A DNA stretch of 64,000 nucleotides from an uncultured Opitutales bacterium. Lineage in GTDB: Bacteria > Verrucomicrobiota > Verrucomicrobiia > Opitutales > Intestinicryptomonadaceae. The notes under the pieces are model-generated. The model saw only the letters and a list, made by a program, of their open reading frames with translations, ran no database searches and had not been told where the DNA came from. Both the position numbers and the translations under genes were made by a program. The DNA is taken from the NCBI GenBank assembly GCA_900547395.1, contig URGP01000011.1:1-64000 (forward strand), read 5' to 3'. This document shows positions 18,035 to 26,694 of this stretch, piece by piece (the stretch's first letter is position 1; each line of letters starts with the position of its first letter).

Positions 18035-18129
18035 AATGTTGCGGCGCGGTTGCCGCGGCATTCAATGAAAAAATAAACCTCAACCCGTCCGCAAGGCACG
18101 TTGCCCCAAAGACGTTTTTAAGGAAAAAA

Positions 18130-19788
18130 ATGAGTAACATAATGGAAGAGTTGCTTGCAAACAGCAGCTTCGCAGACCTAAAACAAGGCTCTATCATCAA
18201 GGGCAAAATTATCGAAATCCGCCAGAACGAAGTCGTTGTTGACATTGGCGGCAAGAGTGAAGGCGTAGTGCCTGTTAACGAATTCGCAGACATAAACGAC
18301 CTTCAAATCGGCGAAGAAATTGAAGTTTTGCTGGAAAAGCTCGAAGACAGAGAAGGCAACCCTGTTATCTCTTACGACAAGGCGCAGCAGAAGAAGAATT
18401 GGGAAAATATCCTCGCAACCTGCTCCGAAGGCGCAATTTTGGCAGGCCGCGTAAAGGGCAAAGTAAAGGGCGGTCTCATCGTTTCAATCGGCGTTGACTC
18501 CTTCCTGCCCGCTTCGCAAATCGACATTCAGCCGCCGAAAAATCTCGACCAGTATGTCGGCCAGACATACGACTTCAAGGTTGTTAAAATCAATTTGGAA
18601 CGCAAGAACATCGTTGTTTCCCGCCGCGAACTCATTGAAGAACAGCGCGCGGAAAAACGCCGCAACCTCCTTTCCAACATCAAGGCGGGCGATATCCGCA
18701 AGGGCGTTGTCAAGAACATTACAGATTACGGCGCATTCGTCGATCTCGACGGTCTCGACGGCTTGCTGCACATAACCGACATGAGCTGGGGCAGAATTTC
18801 CCATCCGTCGGAAATGTTGAAGGTTGGCGAAGAAATCGACGTAATGATTATCGAAGTCGATTCCGAACGCGAACGCGTTTCTTTGGGTTTGAAGCAGACA
18901 ATGCAAAATCCGTGGGACGGCATCGAACGCAAGTACCCCATCGGCGCGCATGTAACCGGCAAGGTTGTAAACTTGGTAAACTACGGCGCGTTCATCGAAC
19001 TCGAAGAAGGCGTGGAAGGCTTGGTTCACATTACGGAATTCTCTTGGACAAAGCGCATCTCGAAGCCGTCTGAAGTATTGAAGGTCGGCGACGAAGTTGA
19101 AGCCGTTGTATTGAACATTTCAAAGGAAGAACAGAAAATCTCTCTCGGCTTGCGTCAGCTCGAAGAAAATCCGTGGGAAATGGCTGTCCACAACTATCCG
19201 GTCGGCGCGCACGTTTCGGGCAAGGTTCGCAACCTCACTACTTACGGCGCGTTTGTCGAGCTTGAAGAAGGCATCGACGGTATGGTTCACGTTTCGGATA
19301 TGAGCTGGACACGCAAAATCAACCATCCGTCCGAAGTTCTCAAGAAGGGCGACTTGGTTGACGCAATCGTTTTGGTTGTAGATCCCGAAAACCAGCGCAT
19401 TTCCTTGGGCATGAAGCAGCTCTCAGTTGACCCGTGGGAAGAAATCGATTCAATCTTCAAGATTGGCGATCTCGTTGAAGGCAAGGTTTCCAAGATTACC
19501 AACTACGGCGCGTTCGTTGAACTTCAAAACGACATCGACGGATTGGTTCACATCAGCCAGATTTCCGAAGACCACGTTGAAAAAATCAAGGACGTTTTGA
19601 AAGTCGGCGACACTGTAAAAGCCCGCGTTGTAAAGATTGACCGCGACGAACGCCGCATCGGTCTTTCAATCAAGGCCGCCCAGTACGATGCTGAAAAGCT
19701 CGCCGAAGAAGTTGCGGCATTCGACAAAATCCGCAAGGATCAAGATCTCACCTCTTTGGGCGACATCTTGGACGAAGCCACAAAATAA
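18130..19788 (+). CDS. rpsA: 30S ribosomal protein S1
   Basis: A 552-residue protein with six S1 (OB-fold) RNA-binding repeats starting near residues 20, 105, 190, 275, 360 and 445. The first two are divergent and bind the ribosome in family members; the last four carry the typical [22 protein letters not shown] signature in variant forms. It brings mRNA to the small subunit. AAGGA seven bases before the ATG is a good ribosome-binding site. Its codon use is strongly biased (AAG, GAA, GGC), as expected for a highly expressed gene. A strong terminator follows. Confidence 0.97.
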   Translation: [552 protein letters not shown]

Positions 19789-19824
19789 TGCTTTTAATTG
19801 CGAAATTCAAATTTTCGCAAGCCA

Positions 19825-19850
19825 AAAAGGACGCCAATCGGCGTCCTTTT
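19825..19850 (+). terminator. Intrinsic terminator after rpsA
   Basis: An 11-base perfect stem (19825-19835 and 19840-19850, AAAAGGACGCC and its complement) has a four-base loop and an uninterrupted T-run. Confidence 0.88.
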
Positions 19851-19938
19851 TTTTGGCGTCTTTATGCAGTATTTGTTTTTGAAAGCACAAATTTTTGTTT
19901 TTCAAAAGGCAAAAAAAGCTTTCTTTTGCCAACCTTCG

Positions 19939-19959
19939 CTCATAAAATTATTTTATGAG
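19939..19959 (+). promoter_or_regulatory. Perfect 9-bp dyad covering the alpha-galactosidase start codon
   Basis: CTCATAAAA (19939-19947) and TTTTATGAG (19951-19959) form a perfect inverted repeat around TTA, and the ATG start at 19955 lies in the right arm. It could be a repressor operator or an mRNA hairpin hiding the start codon. Confidence 0.4.
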
Positions 19960-21265
19960 GATATGGAATGTATTGCTTGGGGTATTTTTGTTTTCAACTG
20001 CCTTTGCGGATTTCAAGGATTGGGCGAAAACGCCGCCGATGGGCTGGAACAGCTGGGATTGCTACGGGCCTACCGTTGTTGAAAGCGAAGTCAGGGCAAA
20101 TGCCGACTTTATGGCAAAGAATCTGAAAATTTTTGGCTGGGAATATGTCGTGGTTGACATAAGGTGGTATGTGAAAAATCCGTCGTCGGGCGGATACAAC
20201 CAAAAAGACCCCGAGTTTGTTCTTGACGGGTGGGGCAGGTATATGCCTGCCGAAAACCGATTTCCGAGCGCGAAAAACGGCAGGGGCTTTAAGCCTCTTG
20301 CTGATTATGTCCATTCCAAAGGCTTAAAGTTCGGCATACATGTTATGAGAGGCGTTCCCAACATAGCCGTTCAAAACAAAACGCCCATAAAAGGCGCAGG
20401 CGGAATTACCGCCGATAAAATCGCTTCCGACAAAACTGTTTGCTGGTGGCTTAAAGATAATAAGACGATTGATTTTAAAAAGGCGGGAGCGCAGGAGTAT
20501 TACGATTCCGTTATTTCGCTTTATGCTTCTTGGGGCGTGGATTTTTTGAAAATCGACGATCTTGCAAATCCGTATCATGCGGAAGAAATTGAAATGATAA
20601 GGCGCGCCATCGACAGGTGCGGGCGAAAAATCGTTTTAAGCGTTTCTCCAGGGGAAACTCCGACAAATTGCGCAGAGCATGTAAAGGCAAATGCGAACAT
20701 GTGGCGCATTGTTCCCGATTTATGGGATGACTGGGGGCAGGTAAACCGCCTTATGGATGCCGCTTCGCGCTGGGTTTGCCATATTTCAAGCGGCGGTTAT
20801 CCCGATTGCGACATGCTTCCGCTCGGCAGGATAGGCATTCGCGCCGAGGTCGGCAAGGACAGGTTTTCAAGGTTAACGAGGGACGAACAGTTAACGCTTA
20901 TGAATTTAATGCTGATATGCAAAAGCCCCCTTATGTTCGGCGGAGACTTGCCAAGTTGCGATGAATTTACGATGTCTCTTTTAACAAACAGGCGTGCATT
21001 AAATCTTCATAAAAACTCGAAGAATGTGCGCGTATTGAAAAACGAAGGCGGCTTTCTTGCGATTTCGGCTGAAAAGCGCGTCGGAGTCGGCGGCTACATT
21101 GCGCTATTTAACAGAACAGATGCCGTTATGGAAGATATTGAGCTTGCGCGGACTTCGGAAAGCTTGGGAATAGGCGCGTCGGAATTTCGCGAAGTTTGGA
21201 CGGGCAATCTTTTGAAAAGCGTTTCGTTAAAACCCCATTCTTCTGTATTGATAGATTTTAGGTAG
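19955..21265 (+). CDS. Secreted alpha-galactosidase, glycoside hydrolase family 27
   Basis: A 436-residue protein with a short signal peptide (to about FSTAFA). The GH27 opening WAKTPPMGWNSWDCYG follows. The nucleophile aspartate is in FLKIDDL (D201), and the likely acid/base aspartate is in IVPDLWDDW (D255, by alignment from memory of the family). PLMFGGDL and a short C-terminal beta domain complete the fold. It is expected to release terminal alpha-galactose from raffinose-type sugars, galactomannan or host glycans. Alternatively it may act on a related alpha-linked sugar. It is transcribed alone, with a perfect dyad overlapping the start codon. A downstream in-frame TTG at 19973 is a less likely start. 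Confidence 0.88.
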   Translation: MRIWNVLLGVFLFSTAFADFKDWAKTPPMGWNSWDCYGPTVVESEVRANADFMAKNLKIFGWEYVVVDIRWYVKNPSSGGYNQKDPEFVLDGWGRYMPAENRFPSAKNGRGFKPLADYVHSKGLKFGIHVMRGVPNIAVQNKTPIKGAGGITADKIASDKTVCWWLKDNKTIDFKKAGAQEYYDSVISLYASWGVDFLKIDDLANPYHAEEIEMIRRAIDRCGRKIVLSVSPGETPTNCAEHVKANANMWRIVPDLWDDWGQVNRLMDAASRWVCHISSGGYPDCDMLPLGRIGIRAEVGKDRFSRLTRDEQLTLMNLMLICKSPLMFGGDLPSCDEFTMSLLTNRRALNLHKNSKNVRVLKNEGGFLAISAEKRVGVGGYIALFNRTDAVMEDIELARTSESLGIGASEFREVWTGNLLKSVSLKPHSSVLIDFR

Positions 21266-21335
21266 CGTGCATTCTTTGTGCGCCAAATCATTTGGGGAAT
21301 GTTTTGGTTTATCCCAAACCAGTCAGATTGCACAA

Positions 21336-21362
21336 AAAAAGCACCCTTTTCGAGTGCTTTTT
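21336..21362. terminator. Intrinsic terminator between alpha-galactosidase gene and dnaN
   Basis: A nine-base stem (AAAAAGCAC at 21336-21344, complement at 21354-21362) with a nine-base loop and A/T tracts on both sides is suitable for both convergent genes. Confidence 0.75.
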
Positions 21363-21376
21363 GTTTATTAAATTGC

Positions 21377-22507
21377 TTACACGCGAAGCGGCATCACAAC
21401 GCATATGAAATTGTCGAGAGTTTTGAAAACGCCCGGGCTCATTTCATCTTTGAATTCAAAAAATATTTCGTCTTTGGTGAGGTTGCGAAGAGGGCTTAGC
21501 AAAAATTCGGGATTAAATCCTATTTGCACTTCGGGGCCCGAATATTCAACGTCGATTACTTCGCGCGATTCGCCGAATTCAACGCTTTGAGCCGAAATTT
21601 CAAGCGCGTTTTCGCCAATCTTCAATTTTACCGAATTTTGCTTTTCGTTTGTGATGATTGAAACGCGCTGGACAGTTTCCGACATAAGCTCGCGTTCGAT
21701 TTTTATGCGGCGGTCGGTTTCCTTCGGGATTACCTGTTTGTAGTTCGGATAGCTGCCTTCAACGATTTTTGAAACGAGGTAGATTGAACCCGCAAGTCCC
21801 TTGCTTTCGGAATCGTCGGCAATGGCTATGTCGAAAGCGACTTGGCGTTCGTTAAAGGAAATTCTGACCGACTTGCCTTGCGGAAGGAGTTTTTCGAGTT
21901 CTGCAACAGTTTTTGCGGGAAGGATTATGCTGCCTTCGTCGCCGTCTGACATGGGAACATCGCGCGAGATGAGCGCAAGGCGACGTCCGTCGGTCGCCAC
22001 AAGCGTGAGTTTGCCCGCGTCGAAGTTGAAATAGACAGAATTCAATATGTAGCGGTTTTCGTCGTTGCTTTGCGCGTAGGAAACCGAGCGGAGCATGGAG
22101 GAAAGCTCCAATGCGCTGAACTCAAACGTATGCTGGTCAACAAAGCTTGGAAGCGGCGGGAAATCTTCGCTTTTTAAACCGTTGAAACGCGGGGCTTCGT
22201 ATCTGCCTGAGCGTATGCGCGCGGTTTGTCCGTCGGAGCTTTCGATTGTGATTTCCTTTTCGGGCGTGCTTGCAACGATTTTTTCAAGACGCTTTACGGG
22301 AAGGGTAATATCGCCTTCCTCTTCGACGTCCGCCGTTATGGAACAGCGTATGCCCAAGTCGAGGTTTGTGGTTGTCAAAAGCACTTTGCCTTTTTCGGCT
22401 TTTATCAAGACGTTGTTTAAAACGGGCATTTGCGGCTTTGAGCTGACTACGTTCGAAACCTGTTTCAACCCAATGGAAAAGTGTTCCTTGTTGATTTTAA
22501 ATTTCAT
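21377..22507 (-). CDS. dnaN: DNA polymerase III beta subunit (sliding clamp)
   Basis: A 376-residue protein with the three beta-clamp domains. The N-terminus [21 protein letters not shown], the middle [15 protein letters not shown] and the C-terminal [10 protein letters not shown] with a final VVMPLRV are all characteristic. It forms the dimeric ring that tethers polymerase to DNA. It is not next to dnaA or recF here, which differs from the classic arrangement, but matches lineages where the origin cluster is dispersed. The HisI-like gene lies 70 bases upstream on the same strand, with a candidate dnaN promoter between. Confidence 0.96.
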   Translation of the reverse strand: MKFKINKEHFSIGLKQVSNVVSSKPQMPVLNNVLIKAEKGKVLLTTTNLDLGIRCSITADVEEEGDITLPVKRLEKIVASTPEKEITIESSDGQTARIRSGRYEAPRFNGLKSEDFPPLPSFVDQHTFEFSALELSSMLRSVSYAQSNDENRYILNSVYFNFDAGKLTLVATDGRRLALISRDVPMSDGDEGSIILPAKTVAELEKLLPQGKSVRISFNERQVAFDIAIADDSESKGLAGSIYLVSKIVEGSYPNYKQVIPKETDRRIKIERELMSETVQRVSIITNEKQNSVKLKIGENALEISAQSVEFGESREVIDVEYSGPEVQIGFNPEFLLSPLRNLTKDEIFFEFKDEMSPGVFKTLDNFICVVMPLRV

Positions 22508-22540
22508 AAGAAGTGTATTTTTAGTTTTTTTGTGGATTAC

Positions 22541-22569
22541 AATTTAATTCTGTTCAAATCAAATTGCAA
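22541..22569 (-). promoter_or_regulatory. Candidate promoter for dnaN
   Basis: On the reverse strand TTGCAA (22569-22564) and TAAATT (22546-22541) are spaced by 17 bases, about 30 bases before the dnaN start. Each hexamer matches consensus at four of six bases. Confidence 0.28.
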
Positions 22570-22577
22570 TTCAAAAA

Positions 22578-23006
22578 TTATTTGTAGCTTGGCAGAAATT
22601 CCAAGGCGAGTTTGCCGTCTTTTTGGACGAGTTTGCGATAGTAGCAGCCCTTGCGCGGAGTTCCGTCGGCGTTCTTTGTGTGGCAGGAACCCTTGCCTTT
22701 CAGACGGACTTGGTAAACGATTGAATTTTGTTCGCAATTCACGAGTATGTTTACTATTTCCAGAAAATCGCCGCTGGTTTTTCCCTTAATCCAAAGTTCG
22801 TTGCGCGAAGTGCTCCAAAACGTCGCCATTTTTTCTTTGAGGGCGGTTTCGAGCGCGAGGCGGTTTACATAGCCTATGATGAGAACTTCGCCGCTGTCGG
22901 CGTCTTGCGCCACTGCGGGAATAACATCTTCTGGGCAGTTCGCGATTTTTTTTAGTTTCGTGAAATCGAGCATAAACTCGCAAGATTCTTCAATTTCTTT
23001 GCTCAT
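22578..23006 (-). CDS. hisI: Phosphoribosyl-AMP cyclohydrolase-like protein (HisI), variant metal motif
   Basis: A 142-residue protein with the HisI landmarks AVAQDADSGEVLIIGYVN, WSTSRNELWIKGKTSGD and the cysteine-containing SCHTK...KGCYYRK. HisI opens the ring of phosphoribosyl-AMP in histidine synthesis. The zinc-type cysteines are kept (C91, C108, C121). The usual DCDxD magnesium motif reads NCEQN (residues 90-94), so all three aspartates are replaced. This may be a lineage variant or a paralogue with a changed substrate. The start at 23006 is supported by AAGGA 11 bases upstream. No other his genes are in the window. Confidence 0.82.
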   Translation of the reverse strand: MSKEIEESCEFMLDFTKLKKIANCPEDVIPAVAQDADSGEVLIIGYVNRLALETALKEKMATFWSTSRNELWIKGKTSGDFLEIVNILVNCEQNSIVYQVRLKGKGSCHTKNADGTPRKGCYYRKLVQKDGKLALEFLPSYK

Positions 23007-23174
23007 GATAAATTTTGTCCTTAAATATATACGATACAAAAATCTCAAAAACAGGATGAAAAGTCAATATTTTAGAATATCGTAATTCTTTTTCAAAAAT
23101 CGTTTAAAATTTAAAAAATATTTTCAAAAATGCTTGCGTAGGCAGGGTCAAAGTGGTTTTATCGAAAATGATAT

Positions 23175-24824
23175 ATGTATATAGGGGTTTTTAAAAAGTT
23201 GATGTTTATTGCGGCGTCTGCGTCTTTTCTTTTGTCGGCAGGGCAGGCTGTCAATGCGGAAGTTCCCGATAAATCGGAAGTTGTTGTGGCGGGCGGCGCA
23301 GAGGCTTCTCAAAAAAATATTGACATTAAAAATGTGGACCCCGACGTGTCGAGTGCGGAGGAGCTTAAAAAAACTCCCCTTACATTGCAAAATGCCATAG
23401 ACGCGGCAATGCGCGGCAATTTGAATTTGATTTACACCCGTTTTGAGCCTGAAAAAACTTCGCAGGACGTAAAAATAGAGGAGTCGGTTTTTGATCCTCA
23501 GCTTAATCTTTCATTTACTTACACGGATTCCAAAGACTCCCGCTCTTCGTCTTATGTCGAGGGCGCGATTATTCCGCGCAACAATTATTTGAATTACAAT
23601 TTGAATTTGCAAAAAAAAGTGGAAACGGGCGCAAACGTGAAAGTCTGGACAGGTTCTTCAAGGACGGAGACTAATTCGCACGACGCTTCCTTAAATCCGT
23701 ATTATGTCGCAAACATTGGCGTTGACGTGACCCAGCCTGTCTTAAAGGGCGCGGGTTTTGCGGTAAATTTGGCTCCCATTGCAATAGCGCGCTCCCACCG
23801 CAAGGAAAGCGAGCTTGCACTGCGCAAGAAGATTTTGGATACGATATTGAATTCGGAAGTCGCTTACTGGAATTTGTCGGCGGCTTATGCTTTCAGGGAT
23901 TTGCGCCGAAGCAATTTGGAGCTTGCAAAGAAGCTTCTTGAAGAGAACAAGGCGAAGTTCGGAGTAGGGATTATTCGCCGGCAGGACGTCTTGCAGGCGG
24001 AAGCCAACATCGCGGAGGCGGAGGAAAAAATGATTTCAGCCGAACAGCTCATACAGCAGAATAACGACGAGCTTTTGGGGACTTTCGGCAAGCTCGAATT
24101 TGACAACAACCCCATGTTCGCGGTTGCGGTTTTGCCGCAGGATAACATTGAAATGCCGAATTTCGAGGGCGTTGTTTCGGGCGCGCTCGAATTTGACCTC
24201 GACATGCAAATAGCAATGGAAGCCATTGAGCGCAGCAGGCTTGAATACGTAGTTGCCGATGACAACGTAAATCCCACTTTGAACCTGCGGGCGGGCGCGT
24301 CGGTTTTGAGCAAGGACGACAATTATTTGGATTCTTACAAGCACGCTGCACAGCGCAAGGGCTACTCTTGGAATGCGGGGGTGGATTTCGCGCTCCCGTG
24401 GGGATTGCGCGAGGAGCGGGCAAGAAAGGTAAAGTCGCAGATAAATTTGAGGCAGTCGCAAGTCAACTTGTCTAACGTTCGCCAGGATTTGATGCAAAGC
24501 CTGCGTTCCGCATACCGCGATTTGGAGGCGGGCATTGAAACACGGCGCAGTGCGGCGAGGACTTTGGCGCTCAACATGGAGTCTTTCGACCAACAGAAAG
24601 CTTTGTATGACGTAGGTCTTGTCACTTTTCGCGACGTTTTGCAGGCGCAGAGGGATTTGGACGAATCCAAAAGCCGCTATCTCGACGCGGTCTATTCCGT
24701 CATTCTTGCGCGCGCAAAGCTTTCGCGGCTTGACGGCACAATTTTGCGGCGCCATTCATTTACATGGGGCGATTTGGGCGAATACGAGCTTCCGCCTTCC
24801 ACGAAAGCGGTTTCAAAAGATTAA
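23175..24824 (+). CDS. TolC-family outer-membrane efflux protein
   Basis: A 549-residue protein with a signal sequence (through about AGQAVNAE). It has the duplicated outer-membrane efflux architecture: long coiled-coil helices (for example around LRRSNLELAKKLLEENKAKF and ARTLALNMESFDQQKALYDV) separated by beta segments (NLSFTYTDS, YVANIGVDVTQPVLKG). It forms the trimeric exit duct of tripartite pumps. It leads an operon with a membrane fusion protein, an ABC ATPase and a permease, so it should serve a MacAB-like exporter. It follows the divergent HisI-like gene after 168 bases. Confidence 0.92.
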   Translation: MYIGVFKKLMFIAASASFLLSAGQAVNAEVPDKSEVVVAGGAEASQKNIDIKNVDPDVSSAEELKKTPLTLQNAIDAAMRGNLNLIYTRFEPEKTSQDVKIEESVFDPQLNLSFTYTDSKDSRSSSYVEGAIIPRNNYLNYNLNLQKKVETGANVKVWTGSSRTETNSHDASLNPYYVANIGVDVTQPVLKGAGFAVNLAPIAIARSHRKESELALRKKILDTILNSEVAYWNLSAAYAFRDLRRSNLELAKKLLEENKAKFGVGIIRRQDVLQAEANIAEAEEKMISAEQLIQQNNDELLGTFGKLEFDNNPMFAVAVLPQDNIEMPNFEGVVSGALEFDLDMQIAMEAIERSRLEYVVADDNVNPTLNLRAGASVLSKDDNYLDSYKHAAQRKGYSWNAGVDFALPWGLREERARKVKSQINLRQSQVNLSNVRQDLMQSLRSAYRDLEAGIETRRSAARTLALNMESFDQQKALYDVGLVTFRDVLQAQRDLDESKSRYLDAVYSVILARAKLSRLDGTILRRHSFTWGDLGEYELPPSTKAVSKD

Positions 24825-24836
24825 GGGGTAAACTAT

Positions 24837-25973
24837 ATGAAAAAAATATTTTTGGGAACTTTGATTGTCGGCGCAATCGCGCTAATTACTTTTTATTTGG
24901 GAAAATACATTTTGGAAATCCGCGCGAGGGAAGCTCTCGACCCGACGCCTACCGAACCCGTTAAGCGCGTGGATATTTACGAAAAAATAACGGCGACAGG
25001 CTTTGTCGAGCCTATCGTAAGCACGGAAATCCGTTCGGAAATAAACGGCAAAATTTCGCGTATTTTGGTCGAGGACGGGGATATCGTTAAGGCGGGCGAC
25101 CTTCTTGTTGAGCTTGACAAGACTTCTCTTCAATCGGAGGAATCAATGGCTAACAACGAGTACAATTTGCAAAAGCTTTCGCTTGAGCAGGCGGAGCGCG
25201 ACTTCGTGCGCCAGGAAGAGCTTATGAAAAAGGGCTTTGCAATCGCAAAAGACTATGACGACGCGAAAACCACTTTGAACAAGGCGCGAATTCAGCTCGA
25301 AGTAAAAAAATCCGAATGGGAAAAGGCGAAAGACAACCTTTCAAAAACCTCAATCGTGGCTCCTCAAAGCGGGACTGTCACCGATATGGATTTGACATTG
25401 GGGCAGGTCATTGTCGGGGCGGGTTCTGTAAACTCGGGAACGCTTTTGATGAAGGTAAGCTCTCTTGAAAATTTGTACGCGGAAGTCAAAATCAACGAAA
25501 TCGAAATCGAAAAAATCGGAAACGGCAAACAGCCTATCATTTCTTTTGAGTCGATGAAGGATTTGACGTACACGGGGGAAGTCCTTTCAAAATCTCCTTA
25601 CGCGAAGAATGAAAACAACACGAGGGTTTTCCCCGTGAAAGTCGGCTTTAAATCGTCCGACGGAAAAGTCCGCCCCGGCATCAGCGCGAATGTTGAATTT
25701 CCCGTAAGCAGGGTGAGCGACGTTTGTGCGGTCATGCTTTCCGCCGTTTATGCCGACGCCGCCTGGCAGTATGTGTTTGTTAGAAACGAAGACGGCTCAT
25801 GGCGCAGGCAGCGCGTTGAAACCGGCATTAGCGACATACGCTATGTCGAAATCAAGCGCGGGCTGAAAGAGGGCGACATTATTGCGCTTTCGTACCCCAA
25901 AAAGAATTATGTAGCAACCAACGCAATTTCAGACTTCCCGAAAGAGGAAAAAACGGATAATCACGAAAATTGA
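24837..25973 (+). CDS. Periplasmic adaptor (membrane fusion) protein, MacA/HlyD type
   Basis: A 378-residue protein with one N-terminal membrane helix. The lipoyl-like half-motifs are VEPIVSTEIRSEINGKISRI, with GDIVKAGDLLVELD, and IVAPQSGTVTDMDLTLGQVI. A coiled-coil hairpin lies between them (residues about 95-165). Beta-barrel and membrane-proximal domains follow. It bridges the ABC transporter and the TolC-like duct. A ribosome site AAGGGG precedes the ATG. The start is 12 bases after the TolC-like gene and the end is one base from the ATPase gene. Confidence 0.93.
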   Translation: MKKIFLGTLIVGAIALITFYLGKYILEIRAREALDPTPTEPVKRVDIYEKITATGFVEPIVSTEIRSEINGKISRILVEDGDIVKAGDLLVELDKTSLQSEESMANNEYNLQKLSLEQAERDFVRQEELMKKGFAIAKDYDDAKTTLNKARIQLEVKKSEWEKAKDNLSKTSIVAPQSGTVTDMDLTLGQVIVGAGSVNSGTLLMKVSSLENLYAEVKINEIEIEKIGNGKQPIISFESMKDLTYTGEVLSKSPYAKNENNTRVFPVKVGFKSSDGKVRPGISANVEFPVSRVSDVCAVMLSAVYADAAWQYVFVRNEDGSWRRQRVETGISDIRYVEIKRGLKEGDIIALSYPKKNYVATNAISDFPKEEKTDNHEN

Positions 25974-25974
25974 C

Positions 25975-26694
25975 ATGCCGGAAAACCGCCGCATAATTAT
26001 GCAGACAAGGACGCTGCGCAAGATTTACCGCTTGGGCAACGAGGATGTCCATGCCTTGAAAGGCGTGGATTTAACGATTTGCGAAAATGACTACGCCGTA
26101 ATCTTGGGGGCGTCTGGGTCGGGGAAATCGACTCTGATGCACATATTGGGCTTTATGGACACCCCCACCGACGGGGAAATTATTTTTGACGGCGCGGACG
26201 TTTCGAGAATTTCCGCAAACAAGCGCGCATGGTACAGGTCAAACAGAATAGGCTTCGTTTTCCAGACATTCAATCTATTGCCGCGCCTAAGCGTCTTAAA
26301 AAACGTGATGCTGCCCTTTTCTTATTCGCGAGAAAAAATTCGGAATCAGGAGGAAATGGCAAGAGAAGCCCTCGACAGGGTTGGAATGCTCCACCGCCAA
26401 AACCATATCCCAAACCAGCTTTCGGGTGGGGAACGCCAGAGGGTTGCGATAGCGAGGGCATTGGTGAACCGTCCGCGTGTGATTTTTGCAGACGAGCCCA
26501 CGGGCGCGCTTGACGTTAAGAACGTTAAAAAAGTTTTGGCTTTGTTTGATGATCTTGTGGCGCAGGGGCAGACAATCGTAATGGTTACGCACGACCTTGA
26601 CGTCGCAAAAAGCGCGCACCGCGTCATAAGAATGAGCGACGGAATGATTATCGAAGACTCTCTGACAGAAAAGGGAAAGGCGCTTGCAAAATGA
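25975..26694 (+). CDS. ABC transporter ATP-binding protein, MacB/LolD type
   Basis: A 239-residue ATPase with Walker A GASGSGKST, Q-loop FVFQTFNLLPRLSVLKNV, signature LSGGERQRVAIARAL, Walker B VIFADEPTGALD and H-loop VTHD. It belongs to the MacB/LolD/FtsE group that drives mechanotransmission rather than ordinary translocation. Here the ATPase is separate from the permease, unlike E. coli MacB. It overlaps the permease gene by four bases (ATGA), so translation is coupled. Confidence 0.93.
   Translation: MPENRRIIMQTRTLRKIYRLGNEDVHALKGVDLTICENDYAVILGASGSGKSTLMHILGFMDTPTDGEIIFDGADVSRISANKRAWYRSNRIGFVFQTFNLLPRLSVLKNVMLPFSYSREKIRNQEEMAREALDRVGMLHRQNHIPNQLSGGERQRVAIARALVNRPRVIFADEPTGALDVKNVKKVLALFDDLVAQGQTIVMVTHDLDVAKSAHRVIRMSDGMIIEDSLTEKGKALAK

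Noticed and set aside
24036-24755. 239-codon reverse frame inside the TolC-like gene
   Set aside because: An antisense shadow; the forward frame has the complete duplicated TolC architecture.
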